Below are positions 23,986 through 34,140 of a stretch of DNA of 64,000 nucleotides, in pieces. Numbering within the stretch: position 1 is the first letter of the stretch; each line of letters starts with the position of its first letter. This DNA is from Dama dama (Eukaryota; Chordata; Mammalia; Artiodactyla; Cervidae): assembly GCF_033118175.1 (NCBI RefSeq), contig NC_083696.1, forward strand, positions 36,937,001 through 37,001,000, in the 5' to 3' direction. The notes beneath the pieces are model-generated. The model was not told the DNA's origin, ran no database searches, and saw only the letters and a list, made by a program, of their open reading frames with translations. The position numbers were made by a program, and so were the translations under genes.

Positions 23986-24101
23986 TAAAAAGATGTGAAT
24001 AATATGAAGAAGTTTGGAAAGAAGCCTTGTACTTTCTTCTTTTAACTTTTGGGAAGCATTTGAAGGAAATACAGTTAGGAGTCTTTCTCCAAACCCCAGT
24101 T

Positions 24102-25276
24102 CAGTTCAGTTCAGTGGCTCAGTCATGTCTGACTCTTTGTGACCCCATGAACTGCAGCACACCAGGCCTCCCTATCCACCACCAACTCCTGGAGTCTACC
24201 CAAGCTCATGTCCCTTGAGTCGGTGATGCCATCCAACCATCTCATCCTCTGTCGTCCCCTTCTTCTCCCACCCTCACCCTTTCCCAGCATCAGGGTCTTT
24301 TCAAATGAGTCAGCTCTTCACATCAGGTGACCAAAGTATTGGAATTTCAGCCTCAACATCAGTCCTTCCAATGAACACCCAGGACTGATCTCCTTTAGGA
24401 TGGACTGGTTGGATCTCCTTGAAGTCCAAGGGACTCTCAAGAGTCTTCTCCAACACCACAGTTCAAAAGCATCAGTTCTTCGGTGCTCAGCTTTCTTTAT
24501 AGTCCAACTCTCACATCCATACATGACTACTGGAGAAACCATAGCCTTGACTAGACAGACCTTTTTTGGCAAAGTAATGTCTCTGCTTTTTAGTATGCTG
24601 TCTAGGTTGGTCATAACTTTCCTTCCAAGGAGTAAGCGTCTTTTAATTTCATGGCTGCAGTCACCATCTGCAGTGATTTTGGAGCCCAAAAAAATAAAGT
24701 CAGCCACTGTTTCCACTGTTTCCCCACCTATTTGCCTTGAAGTGATGGGACCAGATGCCGTGATCTTAGTTTTCTGAATGTTGAGCTTTAAGCCAACTTT
24801 TTCACTCTTCTCTTTCACTTTTATCAAGAGGCTCTTTTGTTTTTCTTCACTTTCTGCCATAAGGGTGATGTCGTCTGCATATCTGAGGTTATTGATATTT
24901 CTCCCGGCGATCTTGATTCCAGCTTGTGCTTCTTCCAGCCCAGCATTTCTCATGATGTTTTCTGCATATAAGTTAAATAAGCAGGGTGACAATATACAGC
25001 CTTGACATACTCCTTTTCCTATTTGGAACCAGTCTGTTGTTCCACGTCCAGTTCTAACTGTTGCTTCCTGACCTGCATACAGGTTTCTCAAGAGGCAGGT
25101 CAGGTGGTCTGGTATTCGCATCTCTTTCAGAATTTTCCACAGTTTATTGTGATCCACACAATCAAAGGCTTTGGCATAGTCAATAAATGAAATAGATGTT
25201 TTTCTGGAACTCTCTTGCTTTTTTGATGATCCAGCAGATGTTGGCAATTTGATATCTGCTTCCTCTGCCTTTTCTA
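24102..25276 (-). mobile_element. BovB (RTE-type) LINE, 5'-truncated, with reverse transcriptase sequence
   Basis: A minus-strand frame at 24318-25247 (309 codons) encodes the central part of a non-LTR reverse transcriptase. FIDYAKAFDCVDHNKLW, GKGVCQGCILSPCLFNLY and the catalytic YADD box in LRYADDITLMAE are visible. The upstream part (RSRYQIANICWIIKKA-like) continues in another frame at about 25190-25276, showing a small deletion. The left end is the BovB tail with CAGTT repeats. An 11-bp duplication, AAACCCCAGTT, flanks the copy at 24091-24101 and 25277-25287. At about 1.2 kb against roughly 3.2 kb for a full element, it lacks the endonuclease and is dead. Confidence 0.92.
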
Positions 25277-25627
25277 AAACCCCAGTTGGAAGCTACCAAA
25301 ACAGAATCACCTGAAAGGGAGGATGAAAGACTGCAGGGAGGAGAAATGGGTCCCATGAGCTGCCTTGTGGAATTGTCAGATTGGGCATGGGCACATCGTG
25401 CAGGGTTTAGACACATATAGGTGCTGTCACACACCTGATGGTATAAGCCAAGTGGTTCATTTATGGGAGAGCCTCTGATCCAGAAGAATCTCCCATTCAC
25501 TGTCTTAAAAGCCAATATCAAGAGATTTGCTATAATTAGCAAGACAGTATTTCTGCAGGGTTAAAACAGGACTGTATTTAAAATCTAAGTGTAAATTCAT
25601 TTTAATCATCTCCTTTCTCATCCTATG

Positions 25628-25850
25628 GGTTTCCCTGGTGGCTCAGATGGTAAAGAATCAGCCTGCAATGCAGAAGACCCAGGTTCAGTTCCTGGGTCAG
25701 GAAGATGCGCTGGAGAAGGGAATGGCTACCCACTCTAGTGTCCTTGCCTGGAGAATTCCATGGACAGAGGAGCCTGGTAGACTGTGGTCCATGGAGTTGC
25801 AAAGAGTTGGACGTGACTAAGCAACTAACATGTTTACACTTTCACTTTTC
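25628..25850 (+). repeat. Bov-tA SINE, full length
   Basis: GGTTTCCCTGGTGGCTCAGA head, GGTTCAGTTCCTGGGTCAG B-box and GACGTGACTAAGCAACTAAC end. Confidence 0.9.
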
Positions 25851-26560
25851 TCCTCTTATGCCTCAGCTGCCACCAGGAAATGGGTATTTTGAGCAGGGCA
25901 CCTGAGGGAAAGGACTGATATTTATCTCTGAAGCTGTGGACACAACAGGAAGGCCAGAGTAGCTTGGCTCTGTAAGGAAACTTCAAAAGAGGGAAGAGGA
26001 ATAGGAGGAAATGGACTAAAAGGAAATGTTGAGATGTCTTAATGCAGAACAGGACTCTGTGAATACAAAAGCTGTCCCTGAAGGAATTATGGGAAACTCC
26101 AAGGATCTGAAATCATCTCACTAGCATTAGCGTTCAGAATTCACTTTTTTTTTCCTTTTTCTCTTAATTTAAATTCTTCAAATAAGGGACACACACTCCC
26201 CTCTCTAGCTGATTTACAGAAGAGTGAAATTCCCAGGCAAGGTAATTTGGGGCATGCCCTGCTCATATATCCTTATTAAGCTCAACCCAAGGCCTGCCTT
26301 GAGAAGAGAGTCCCCTTAATCTTGTCATTGTTGCTATTAGGAAGAAATATGGACCAACATATAGGCATCATAATTAAGATGGGTTTTTCTGGAACTGACC
26401 ATATTCACAAGAATCACCATTCATGTTCATATTAGCTGCTTTTTTCACCTCTCAGATTAAGTTTGAGAAACCATCTTTCTAGTTTAACTCCCCCAACTGT
26501 ACCCTTTATCATTCTCCATATATCAGCCTCATTCCCTAGAGATGCATTATTCTAATGTAT
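25851..26560. other. Intronic sequence, no gene seen
   Basis: Unique-looking. No repeat recognised. Confidence 0.4.
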
Positions 26561-26564
26561 TTTC

Positions 26565-26985
26565 AGATGTGATAAAGGAACATAGACCCCAAAGTCAGAC
26601 TTCTCAATTTCAAATCCTAGCTGACCTTCTGCCTGTGTGACTTTAGTTGAATTATTCAATCTCATTAAATCACATTTTCTTAATTTGTAAAATGGGGGTG
26701 TTGATAGGAATCATATAACTTATTTTTTATTAGAATACATTAATAGTTGATTTATAGTGTGTTAGTTTAAATGTACAGCAAAGTGAATCAGTTTTACGTA
26801 GATCCACTCTTCTGTAAATTCTTTTCCCATATAGGTGTTTTCCCATAGAGAGTATTAAGTAGACTTCCCTAGGCTATACAGTAGGAATCATATGACTCTT
26901 GATGTTACTAATGATGATTAAATTTATGTAGACTGTTTAGTACAGAGCCTGGCTCAAACCAGACACTCAATGTGAGTACATTGTA
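26565..26985 (+). repeat. MIR SINE split by an L1 fragment
   Basis: MIR blocks TCAAATCCTAGCTGACC, GTGTGACTTTAGTTGAATTA and TTGTAAAATGGGGGTG precede the L1. ACAGAGCCTGGCTCAAACCA follows it. Confidence 0.7.
26721..26882 (-). mobile_element. L1 LINE 3' end inserted in MIR, with target-site duplication
   Basis: Antisense L1 3' end (a GTACAGCAAAGTGAATCAGT stretch, CTAGGCTATACAGT) flanked by AGGAATCATATAACT at 26706-26720 and AGGAATCATATGACT at 26883-26897: 15 bp with one mismatch. Confidence 0.8.
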
Positions 26986-27455
26986 TTATAACTATAGGAA
27001 AATGTTAAAAGCTTTAGAGGTAAAGATAATACGTTCCCACTTAACAACCATCATCTCTGTATGTGCCTGTTTGTGTTTTAATTTCTTTGAGACACACTGA
27101 ATCTGACAGGGAATATGCTTCAGAGACAAAAAATACTCTCATCAATCATTGTACCATTTTGCCTTCTTTGGTTCTGCAATATTTAACTTTACTCTTTCTT
27201 TATATTTATGAGATTCTCTGCTAAATTTCAGGGCACTGTTTGCCAGAATAGATTTTTAAGCCTATCCATCAATTTGTCATGACTCTGATGGGTCTCTAGA
27301 GCAGAGAGAAAAAGAAAGACATAAAATCAAGATCTTTACAAGGCTGAGGCAAAAGAAAAAAATTGTGCAGGAAATAAATAACACTGGGCTAGCAGTTCTA
27401 TATCTCTTTATCTATCACTGTATTAGTGCATAGCTATTAAGTTTGTGACAATGAC
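26986..27455. other. Intronic sequence, no gene seen
   Basis: AT-rich. No feature recognised. Confidence 0.4.
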
Positions 27456-27472
27456 TTTAATCATTCTTTTTT

Positions 27473-28818
27473 TTATTATTATTATTATTTTTTATTATTG
27501 TTATTTTTTTTTCCCAGTGGGCTTTGTCATACATTGATATGAATCAGCCATGGATTTACATGTATTCCCAATCCCGATCCCCCCTCCCACCTCCCTCTCC
27601 ACCCGATTCCTCTGGGTCTTCCCAGTGCACCAGGCCGGAGCACTTGTCTCGTGCATCCCACCTGGGCTGGTGATCTGTTTCACCATAGATAGCATACATG
27701 CTGTTCTTTTGAAATATCCCACCCTCACATTCTCCCACAAAGTTCAAAAGTCTGTTCTATATTTCTGTGTCTCTTTTTCTGTTCTGCATATAGGGTTATC
27801 ATTATCACCTTTCTAAATTCCATATACATGTGTCAGTATGCTGTAATGTTCTTTATCTTTCTGGCTTACTTCACTCTGTATAATGGGCTCCAGTTTCATC
27901 CATCTCATTAGGACTGGTTCAAATGAATTCTTTTTAATGGCTGAGTAATATTCCATGGTGTATATGTACCACAGCTTCCTTATCCATTCATCTGCTGATG
28001 GGCATCTAGGTTGCTTCCATGTCCTGGCTATTATAAACAGTGCTGTGATGAACATTGGGGTGCATGTGTCTCTTTCAGATCTGGTTTCCTCAGTGTGTAT
28101 GCCCAGAAGTGGGATTGCTGGGTCATATGGCAGTTCTATTTCCAGTTTTTTAAGAAATCTCCACACTGTTTTCCATAGCGGCTGTACTAGTTTGCATTCC
28201 CACCAACAGTGTAAGAGGGTTCCCTTTTCTCCACACCCTCTCCAGCATTTATTGCTTGTAGACTTTTGGATAGCAGCCATCCTGACTGGCGTGTAATGGT
28301 ACCTCATTGTGGTTTTGATTTGCATTTCTCTAATAATGAGTGATGTTGAGCATCTTTTCATGTGTTTGTTAGCCATCTGTATGTCTTCTTTGGAGAAATG
28401 TCTGTTTAGTTCTTTGGCCCATTTTTTGATTGGGTCATTTATTTTTCTGGAATTGAGCTTCAGGAGTTGCTTGTATATTTTTGAGATTAATCCTTTGTCT
28501 GTTGCTTCATTTGCTATTATTTTCTCCCAATCTGAGGGTTGTCTTTTCACCTTACTTATAGTTTCCTTTGTAGTGCAAAAGCTTTTAAGTTTCATTAGGT
28601 CCCATTTGTTTAGTTTTGCTTTTATTTCCAATATTCTGGGAGGTGGGTCATAGAGGATCTTGCTTTGATTTATGTCGGAGAGTGTTTTGCCTATGTTCTC
28701 CTCTAGGAGTTTTATAGTTTCTGGTCTTACATTTAGATCTTTAATCCATTTTGAGTTTATTTTGGTGTATGGTGTTAGAAAGTGTTCTAGTTTCATTCTT
28801 TTACAAGTGGTTGACCAG
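27473..28818 (-). mobile_element. 5'-truncated ruminant L1 LINE with target-site duplication
   Basis: It begins with a degenerate T-rich tail, then the ruminant L1 3' UTR and the end of ORF2. A 327-codon minus-strand frame (27813-28796) runs from MKLEHFLTPYTKINSKW to the C terminus, including CWRGCGEKGTLLHCWWEC, with no stop. The flanking repeat TTTAATCATTCTTTTTTT lies at 27456-27473 and 28819-28836 (its T-run merges with the tail). In L1 sense the target reads TT then AAAAAA, the L1 endonuclease preference. It is close in sequence to the L1 at 12963, so both are fairly young. With only the ORF2 C terminus, it cannot move itself. Confidence 0.92.
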
Positions 28819-28887
28819 TTTAATCATTCTTTTTTTAATTTGGAAATTGAGTAATTGAATAAAATAACCTCTAAGACTGTTCGCATG

Positions 28888-29096
28888 GCGCTTCCCTGGT
28901 GGCTCAGGTGGAAAGAATCTGCCTGAAATGCAGGAGACACTGGTTCAATCCCAGGAACAGGAAGATACCCTGGAGAAGGAAATGGCAGCCCACTCCAGTA
29001 TTACTGCCTGGAGAATTCCATGGACAGAGGAGCCTGGTGGGCTACAATCTGTGGGATCACAAACAGTAGGATACAACTGAGCGACTAACACTTTAA
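28888..29096 (+). repeat. Bov-tA SINE, full length
   Basis: GCTTCCCTGGTGGCTCAGGT head, GGTTCAATCCCAGGAACAGG B-box and TGAGCGACTAACAC end. Confidence 0.9.
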
Positions 29097-29610
29097 CACT
29101 GTTCCCACTTTAAGATAATTTGATTTTGCTATTTTGCCTCCAGGAGCTATGAGATAGTTACTATGGAAGACGTAAAGAGACCTGAAACTTGATTCCTGCT
29201 GGATAAGTTAAAGGATGACTTGAGGAGGTAAAGAGGACAGTAAAGGGCATTTTGGACCTCTGGACCCAACTTGAGAGGGCCAAAAAAAATGGGCAATGAC
29301 TTGGAGAAAATTTTTTAGTATGTCTGTTTACAGCGGAAGTATTAATGTTAGAAAGCTAGAGTAGGTTTAGCACTGGGCAAGACCCTGCATGTCAAACTCT
29401 TAAGAAGCATTTGGCTGCTACTGGAGTATTTTGAGCAGGTGAGTATACTGCAATGTCAAAAGGCATCGTCAGAGAAAAAATAAATCACTGGTCAAAATTG
29501 ACAAAGCCAGTAGTTTGTAAATTTGAGATTCTCATTAGAAAATACTACTCCAACACTCAGGAGAGAAAAAGATTCGTATTGTTAATATTTAGGCTGTACT
29601 TGTATACATG
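29097..29610. other. Intronic sequence, no gene seen
   Basis: No repeat or exon recognised. Confidence 0.4.
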
Positions 29611-29611
29611 T

Positions 29612-29882
29612 GGGCTCTACATGGGTGCTCCATTGCTCACTCATGTCCGACTCTTTGCGACCCCATGGACTGTAGTCCGCCAGGCTCCCCTGTCCACGGG
29701 ATTCTACATGCAAGAATACTGGGTTGCCACTACAATATTGTAAAGTAATTAGCCTCCAAATAATAAAAATAAATGGAAAAAAAAAAGAATATTGGACTGG
29801 GTTGCTGTGCCTTCCTCCTCTCTTATGTCTCCTGCTTTGGCAGACAGGTTCTTTACCACTAGCGCCACCTGGGAAGCCCATA
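29612..29882 (-). repeat. Bov-tA SINE interrupted by a tiny L1 insertion
   Basis: Antisense Bov-tA halves at 29612-29721 (a TGTCCGACTCTTTGCGACCC stretch) and 29787-29882 (ends AGCGCCACCTGGGAAGCCC). The break lies in the normally continuous AATACTGGAGTGGGTTGCC region. Confidence 0.88.
29722..29786 (+). mobile_element. About 60-bp L1 3' end inserted in a Bov-tA
   Basis: GTAAAGTAATTAGCCTCCAA then AATAAAAATAAATGG and an A-run, matching in reverse the 3' ends of the two larger L1s in this window. AAGAATACTGG before it and AAGAATATTGG at its end look like the target-site duplication (one mismatch). Confidence 0.8.
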
Positions 29883-30298
29883 TGATACTACATCAAAGAA
29901 CAAAAGGACATTTCAGGTGATCTTATTTAAATATGGATGTTTGGATGAATTTCAACTTAGTTTTAAATTCAGGCAAAACAATCTGCATATGTACACTCAG
30001 CCTCCATCTCATGTTTTCACGATTTAAAGCTTCCTAGTGGACGTCAAGTGATATTGCATCACAAGAACCAGTGCAGCCCTGTCCTTTGGGTCTTTGCCCG
30101 TAAATGAATTGCTCATGTGGACCAAGTGTGAATGGCTTTTGAGGATATTATCAAGGATGTGATCAGTCAAATGTGAAAACTCAAATGCATTTGGAATCGT
30201 TTGGAGCTTTTTCGAGATACGATAAAGGTGTTTGTTGGAGGATTTGCTTTATTTTCCTAGCCAAGAGGTCCATTGACTTGCAAATAACGTGTACAAAT
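29883..30298. other. Intronic sequence upstream of ADRA1A exon, no recognised repeat
   Basis: Unique DNA running into the splice acceptor. The in-frame ATG at 30173 is intronic. Confidence 0.5.
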
Positions 30299-30317
30299 CT
30301 CTTGTGTTTTCTTCCAG
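30299..30317 (+). promoter_or_regulatory. ADRA1A: Splice acceptor (3' splice site) of ADRA1A last coding exon
   Basis: A pyrimidine-rich run with TTTTCTTCC ends in AG at 30316-30317, directly before the homology to the receptor begins. Cutting here leaves two bases (GG) that complete a Gly codon, matching the known phase-1 intron between the TM6-encoding and TM7-encoding exons of alpha-1 receptors. Confidence 0.9.
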
Positions 30318-30835
30318 GGTCTTTCTTTCCTGATTTCAGGCCCTCAGAAACCGTTTTTAAAATAGCATTTTGGCTCGGTTACCTAAACAGCTGCATCAAC
30401 CCCATTATATACCCATGCTCCAGTCAAGAGTTTAAAAAGGCCTTTCAGAATGTCTTGAGATTCCAGTGTCTGCGACGAAAGCAGTCCTCCAAACACACCC
30501 TGGGCTACACGCTGCATGCACCCAGCCACGCCCTGGAGGGACAGCACAAGGACCTGGTTCGCATTCCAGTGGGATCTTCAGAGACCTTCTATAAGATCTC
30601 CAAGACAGATGGGGTCTGTGAATGGAAAATTTTCTCTTCCCTACCCCGCGGATCTGCCAGGATGGCGGTGGCCAGAGACCCATCAGCCTGCACCACTGCC
30701 CGGGTGAGAAGTAAAAGCTTTTTGCAAGTGTGCTGTTGTCTGGGGCCTTCAACCCCCAGTTGTGGAGAGAATCATCAGATTCCGACCATTAAGATCCACA
30801 CCATCTCCCTCAGCGAAAATGGGGAGGAAGTCTAA
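30318..30835 (+). CDS. ADRA1A: ADRA1A terminal coding exon (alpha-1A adrenergic receptor, residues ~295-466)
   Basis: This is the last coding exon of the alpha-1A adrenergic receptor, a plasma-membrane GPCR that couples noradrenaline and adrenaline binding to Gq/11 and phospholipase C. The frame starts with two bases completing a Gly codon begun in the previous exon and runs 171 further codons to TAA at 30833-30835. Numbering back from a 466-residue receptor puts the Gly at 295, Phe308 and Phe312 (known TM7 ligand-pocket residues) in the expected places, NPIIY at 322-326, helix 8 next, and Cys345 (the known palmitoylation site) in FQCLRRK. The tail has a Cys triplet at 433-435 and ends GEEV, as in mammalian orthologues. 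An AG acceptor precedes the exon. An in-frame ATG at 30173 lies in the intron and is not the start: the real start codon is in the upstream exon, outside the window. No frameshift or premature stop is seen, so the gene looks intact here. Family assignment is very secure. Confidence 0.97.
30701..30709 (+). promoter_or_regulatory. ADRA1A: Internal alternative splice donor in ADRA1A coding exon
   Basis: CGG followed by GTGAGAAG is a near-consensus 5' splice site inside the coding frame, with GT at 30704-30705, exactly after codon Arg423. Human ADRA1A isoforms 1 to 4 are identical up to this point and differ after it because this donor is used in the alternative forms. Use of the site in this species is inferred, not shown. 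Confidence 0.7.
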
Positions 30836-31300
30836 AGAACAGGAAAGGTCAGAAGGATGGGAGGGTGATCCTAGGCACCCGCTCTCCACTTCCTTCTGGA
30901 AGGCCAGCTCACGTTCCGTGGATGCTGAGACACAGCCAGTAAACCAGGGACCATCTGGGAATGGGCTGGGGAGGAGAGCTGACTCTGGGGCAGAGGTAGG
31001 GCTTAGAGAAAAGGGAGGATGTCATACCGCCATCCAGCTCACTATGATGGGAAACAGCATTTCCTTGAGGCTAATGCTCTCTGGGTCATTCTCTGAGCCT
31101 GCTTTCTATGCCTGCTCCTTTCAACGACAAACACCATGGGAAACAGAATTTCATACACAATCCAAAAGATGATAAATATAGGATTATGATTTCATCATGA
31201 ATATTTTGAGCATGCACTCTAAGTTTGGAGCTATTTCTTGATGGAGTGAGGGGATTTTATTTCCAGGCTAAACTTGTGAAAGCCACATTGGATTTTTATG
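30836..31300 (+). other. ADRA1A: ADRA1A 3' untranslated region (right boundary uncertain)
   Basis: Unique sequence directly after the TAA stop. No AATAAA occurs in the first 2 kb. The nearest weak variant is GATAAA at 31171-31176, so the 3' end cannot be fixed from sequence alone. The right edge given here is a guess based on the few hundred bases usual for the main human transcript. Confidence 0.55.
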
Positions 31301-32370
31301 GGGAGAAGGCCTGGAGAGGAAGAGCCTTAAGATGGTGGCCAATATCCAGACACATTATTTTTAGAGCAAGTTTTACAGTCCACCCTTTCTCAGCTTGGGT
31401 GAAACTTGACAGTGAGATTTTATTTACCTTTTGCTGCTGCTTGACAGGATACTGCTCCCAATTCCCTAAGGGTGAGGGTGAGGGACACTCATTATGTTAA
31501 TGGTCGTCTGCACTTGGGTCTAGAGGGTGTTGAAAGAACCAGTTGGGAAAAGGATGGCTTTTCCTAATGGAAGACAGTAAGGATGAGAGTCAGTTCTTCA
31601 ACTGACAATTCTATGGACAGAATTCCATTAAGTGGTTCCAAGATCAGGTGGAGGAAGGCTTCTTGTGTAACATATTTAAAGATCAAGAGTTTGGGGTGGG
31701 CTGGGTGCTACTTTCAAGCTAAGACAGAGGCTTACAGCCTTTTCAACAAGGCCTAGAAAGGCTTTTCTTGGCAAATCACTTACTTTTTCCAGAATTCCAT
31801 TATGAAAATCCAGGGCATATAACATTTTGAATGGCATATCACCACTGCCGTTCTTTCTCAGCTGCCTCACTACTACATGATGAGTGAGGTCCATGGTCCC
31901 CAGGGCACACGGGACATGCCAGAATAAGCCTGATGATTCAAGTACCTCCTTCCTGAACTCTGAAAGATACACGTAGGAAGATGCTTTCTGGTCACTTTAA
32001 GCCCATCTAAAGCAGAAGTTTGCAAATTGTTTTTGACAGAAGCCTATTTATGCTGAGAAAAGATCCAGTCGCCCATTTATTGAACCTATTCCCACTTTTT
32101 ACAAGAACTTGGGGGGGGGGGGAGTGATTTTTTGCTTTCTGTATATCAAAGTTTGGTAAACCTCAAGAATTCAATATATTACAAAGATACAGATGGTGAC
32201 TATCTGTAAAAACTAAAATATTTTCACATTCCACAATAGGAATTTAAAAGATTTATGTTTTTGAAATAATGCTTGACTAGAATCACTGGTCTATAACTTC
32301 TAACCATTTCTATGGTCTATTTCCCCTATTTGGGATAATTCCCTCTAAGAATTTAAAAACAGATTATTGC
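31301..32370. other. ADRA1A 3' flank, with a 12-G run
   Basis: Unique-looking, free of Bov-tA. A run of 12 G lies at 32111-32122. The 98-codon minus-strand frame at 31676-31972 has no domain. Confidence 0.45.
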
Positions 32371-32371
32371 C

Positions 32372-32514
32372 ATTTTTAATTTTTCATTTATTTATTTATT
32401 TATTTTCACCACCTCACATGGCTTGCAAGATCTTAGTTCCCTGACCAGGGATGAACTCAGATCCTTGGCAGTGAGTGTGCAGAGTCTTAACCACTGGACC
32501 ACCAGGGAATTTCC
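32372..32514 (-). repeat. CHR-type SINE
   Basis: Antisense copy with (ATTT)n tail, GATCTTAGTTCCCTGACCAG and CTTAACCACTGGACCACCAG. Confidence 0.85.
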
Positions 32515-33930
32515 TATTACAGATATTATTTAACCGTCACTGCAAAGGTAGTGGCACCATCATCTTTTCCTTCTTTCCTTGCAGCAAAGTGATAATTTCC
32601 TGAAATCCTTCTAAAAGGCTAATTTGTTTGCATACTACCATGGAAGCTATGTTTGCACATTGGTTGGAGTTTGGTTGTTGGTTGTGTTTTGACATAGAAT
32701 GTTACTGCTTTCTCAGTCCTTTCTGGAAAGTACCTCATTGTTGCCCAGTTAGAAGTTAGACACTCTGCCTTTTGCTTGTAACTTGGACTCTGGCAGTAGA
32801 TGCTTGGGGATTTCTAGACTCTTCTGGTCTGTTTGCACATCTTGCGATGGCTCTTCCAGATGTGGGTGTCATATTGTGCATGGAGGCACGCGAGAAAGAC
32901 TTGACTACATAAACCTTGCTTCAGTTTCATTGTTGAGAATAACTTCTTTTAGGATCTGAATTTTTAAAACTACTTATACCAGGCTCACCCTTAAAGGAAG
33001 AACAACCCCATGAAAAGAAGGGTAACAGTTTTTCTTCACCAGAATATGACTCCATGTTTGAGCTGGTCTTTAAATACCTCTAGAGACAAATTTAAATTTT
33101 AAATACTAAAAAGCTTAGGATCACCAGAGAACTCGCTTTAATGCCACTTCTAATCAAAGACAACAATTTGAAAACCTTCCAGTCATCAGATAAAATCCAT
33201 GACAATTGTATTCATGTAAAACTATCCATAAATAATTGTCTGCTACAAGCTTCTCCATCCCCAGGCCCTCCAGGGAGGCAAACTTTAACATTTTTTTCCT
33301 TTCCTATGCCTTGACATTAGGTAGAAACACACCAGTTTTATGAAAAATTGATAATGTCACCCAAGACTTAGTCAAAGCGGGATAAACAATACATGAGTTA
33401 TTTTTTTACTCATCCACAAAAATCTCTGTACCTTGGAGCATGCCAAAAACTCTCTAAAATTGTCACAGTTAAACAAATGATCATCATATTTATACTCACA
33501 TGTTTACTGCTTCTATTTGGAGTTTGGAGAATGTACCCAGAGTAACAGTGATCAAAATATCTTCTCTAATGTGTTATAAAAAGCAGTTGCTTTTGGGATT
33601 GTCTGAACATCAGCAAAAAATCAACTTGACATTATGGGATAGGTGAAACTTGAGTTTCTTCTGCAATTCAAATCGCATGCATTAAGAGAGACCTTGAATC
33701 TCCTTATTCAGGAATTTCCCCAGACCTTTGCAAGGATTTCAGAAAAGTTTACTTGTTACGCTTTCTTCATTTTACCTCCCATAAGGGAGGTCTCAGCCAA
33801 CACTGCTTCTGCCTGTAATCACTTGGGGTCTGCTAACACTCTCCAAAAGGCTTCTAATGCTCTTGCCAGCTGCTTGGATTGGTCCCTCCACAGTGGACAG
33901 TGTTATTTGGGTAAATAAATATTTTCTTAA
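32515..33930. other. 3' flank of ADRA1A, no gene or young repeat
   Basis: About 1.4 kb of unique-looking sequence. AATAAA occurs near 33914 but with no evidence that it ends a transcript. Confidence 0.45.
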
Positions 33931-33937
33931 GGTTTTC

Positions 33938-34140
33938 TTCTTAGGTGTTACTATGTGCCAAGCATTGGCAGAACATTTCACATCCATAGTCTCTAAATGT
34001 CATAGCAGTTCTACTGTTCTTACTTGAGAGCCAAGAAATTTGATAGTTAAATGTGATGAATGATTCACCCAAGGCCAAGGAGGAACCATGATTTGATCCT
34101 GGGTCTTCCAAACCCTAATGTCTACATGTTTTCCACCAAC
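33938..34140 (-). repeat. MIR SINE
   Basis: Antisense MIR order: TTACTATGTGCCAAGCATTG, ACATCCATAGTCTCTAAATG, CACCCAAGGCCAAGG, TTTGATCCTGGGTCTTCC. Confidence 0.75.

Larger units (their letters stand above)
1..30317 (+). other. ADRA1A: ADRA1A intron 1 (inferred)
   Basis: The receptor's first six transmembrane segments are encoded by one upstream exon in mammals, separated from the TM7 exon by a very long intron. No ORF in 1-30317 resembles that upstream exon or any other cellular gene, so the whole left part is taken to be intron. Almost all long ORFs here lie in SINE or LINE copies. Confidence 0.7.

Noticed and set aside
24318..25247. 309-codon minus-strand frame as a cellular gene
   Set aside because: It is the reverse transcriptase of a truncated BovB LINE with flanking duplication and a broken upstream frame.
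27813..28796. 327-codon minus-strand frame as a gene
   Set aside because: It is the C-terminal part of L1 ORF2 in a 5'-truncated insertion.
30173..30317. In-frame ATG and 48 codons upstream of the ADRA1A exon as a start of the protein
   Set aside because: The homology begins exactly after an AG acceptor. The upstream codons do not match the receptor, and the family starts in a separate exon.
31171..31176. GATAAA as the ADRA1A polyadenylation signal
   Set aside because: It is a weak variant with no clear downstream GU-rich element. Kept only as a possibility in the 3' UTR entry.
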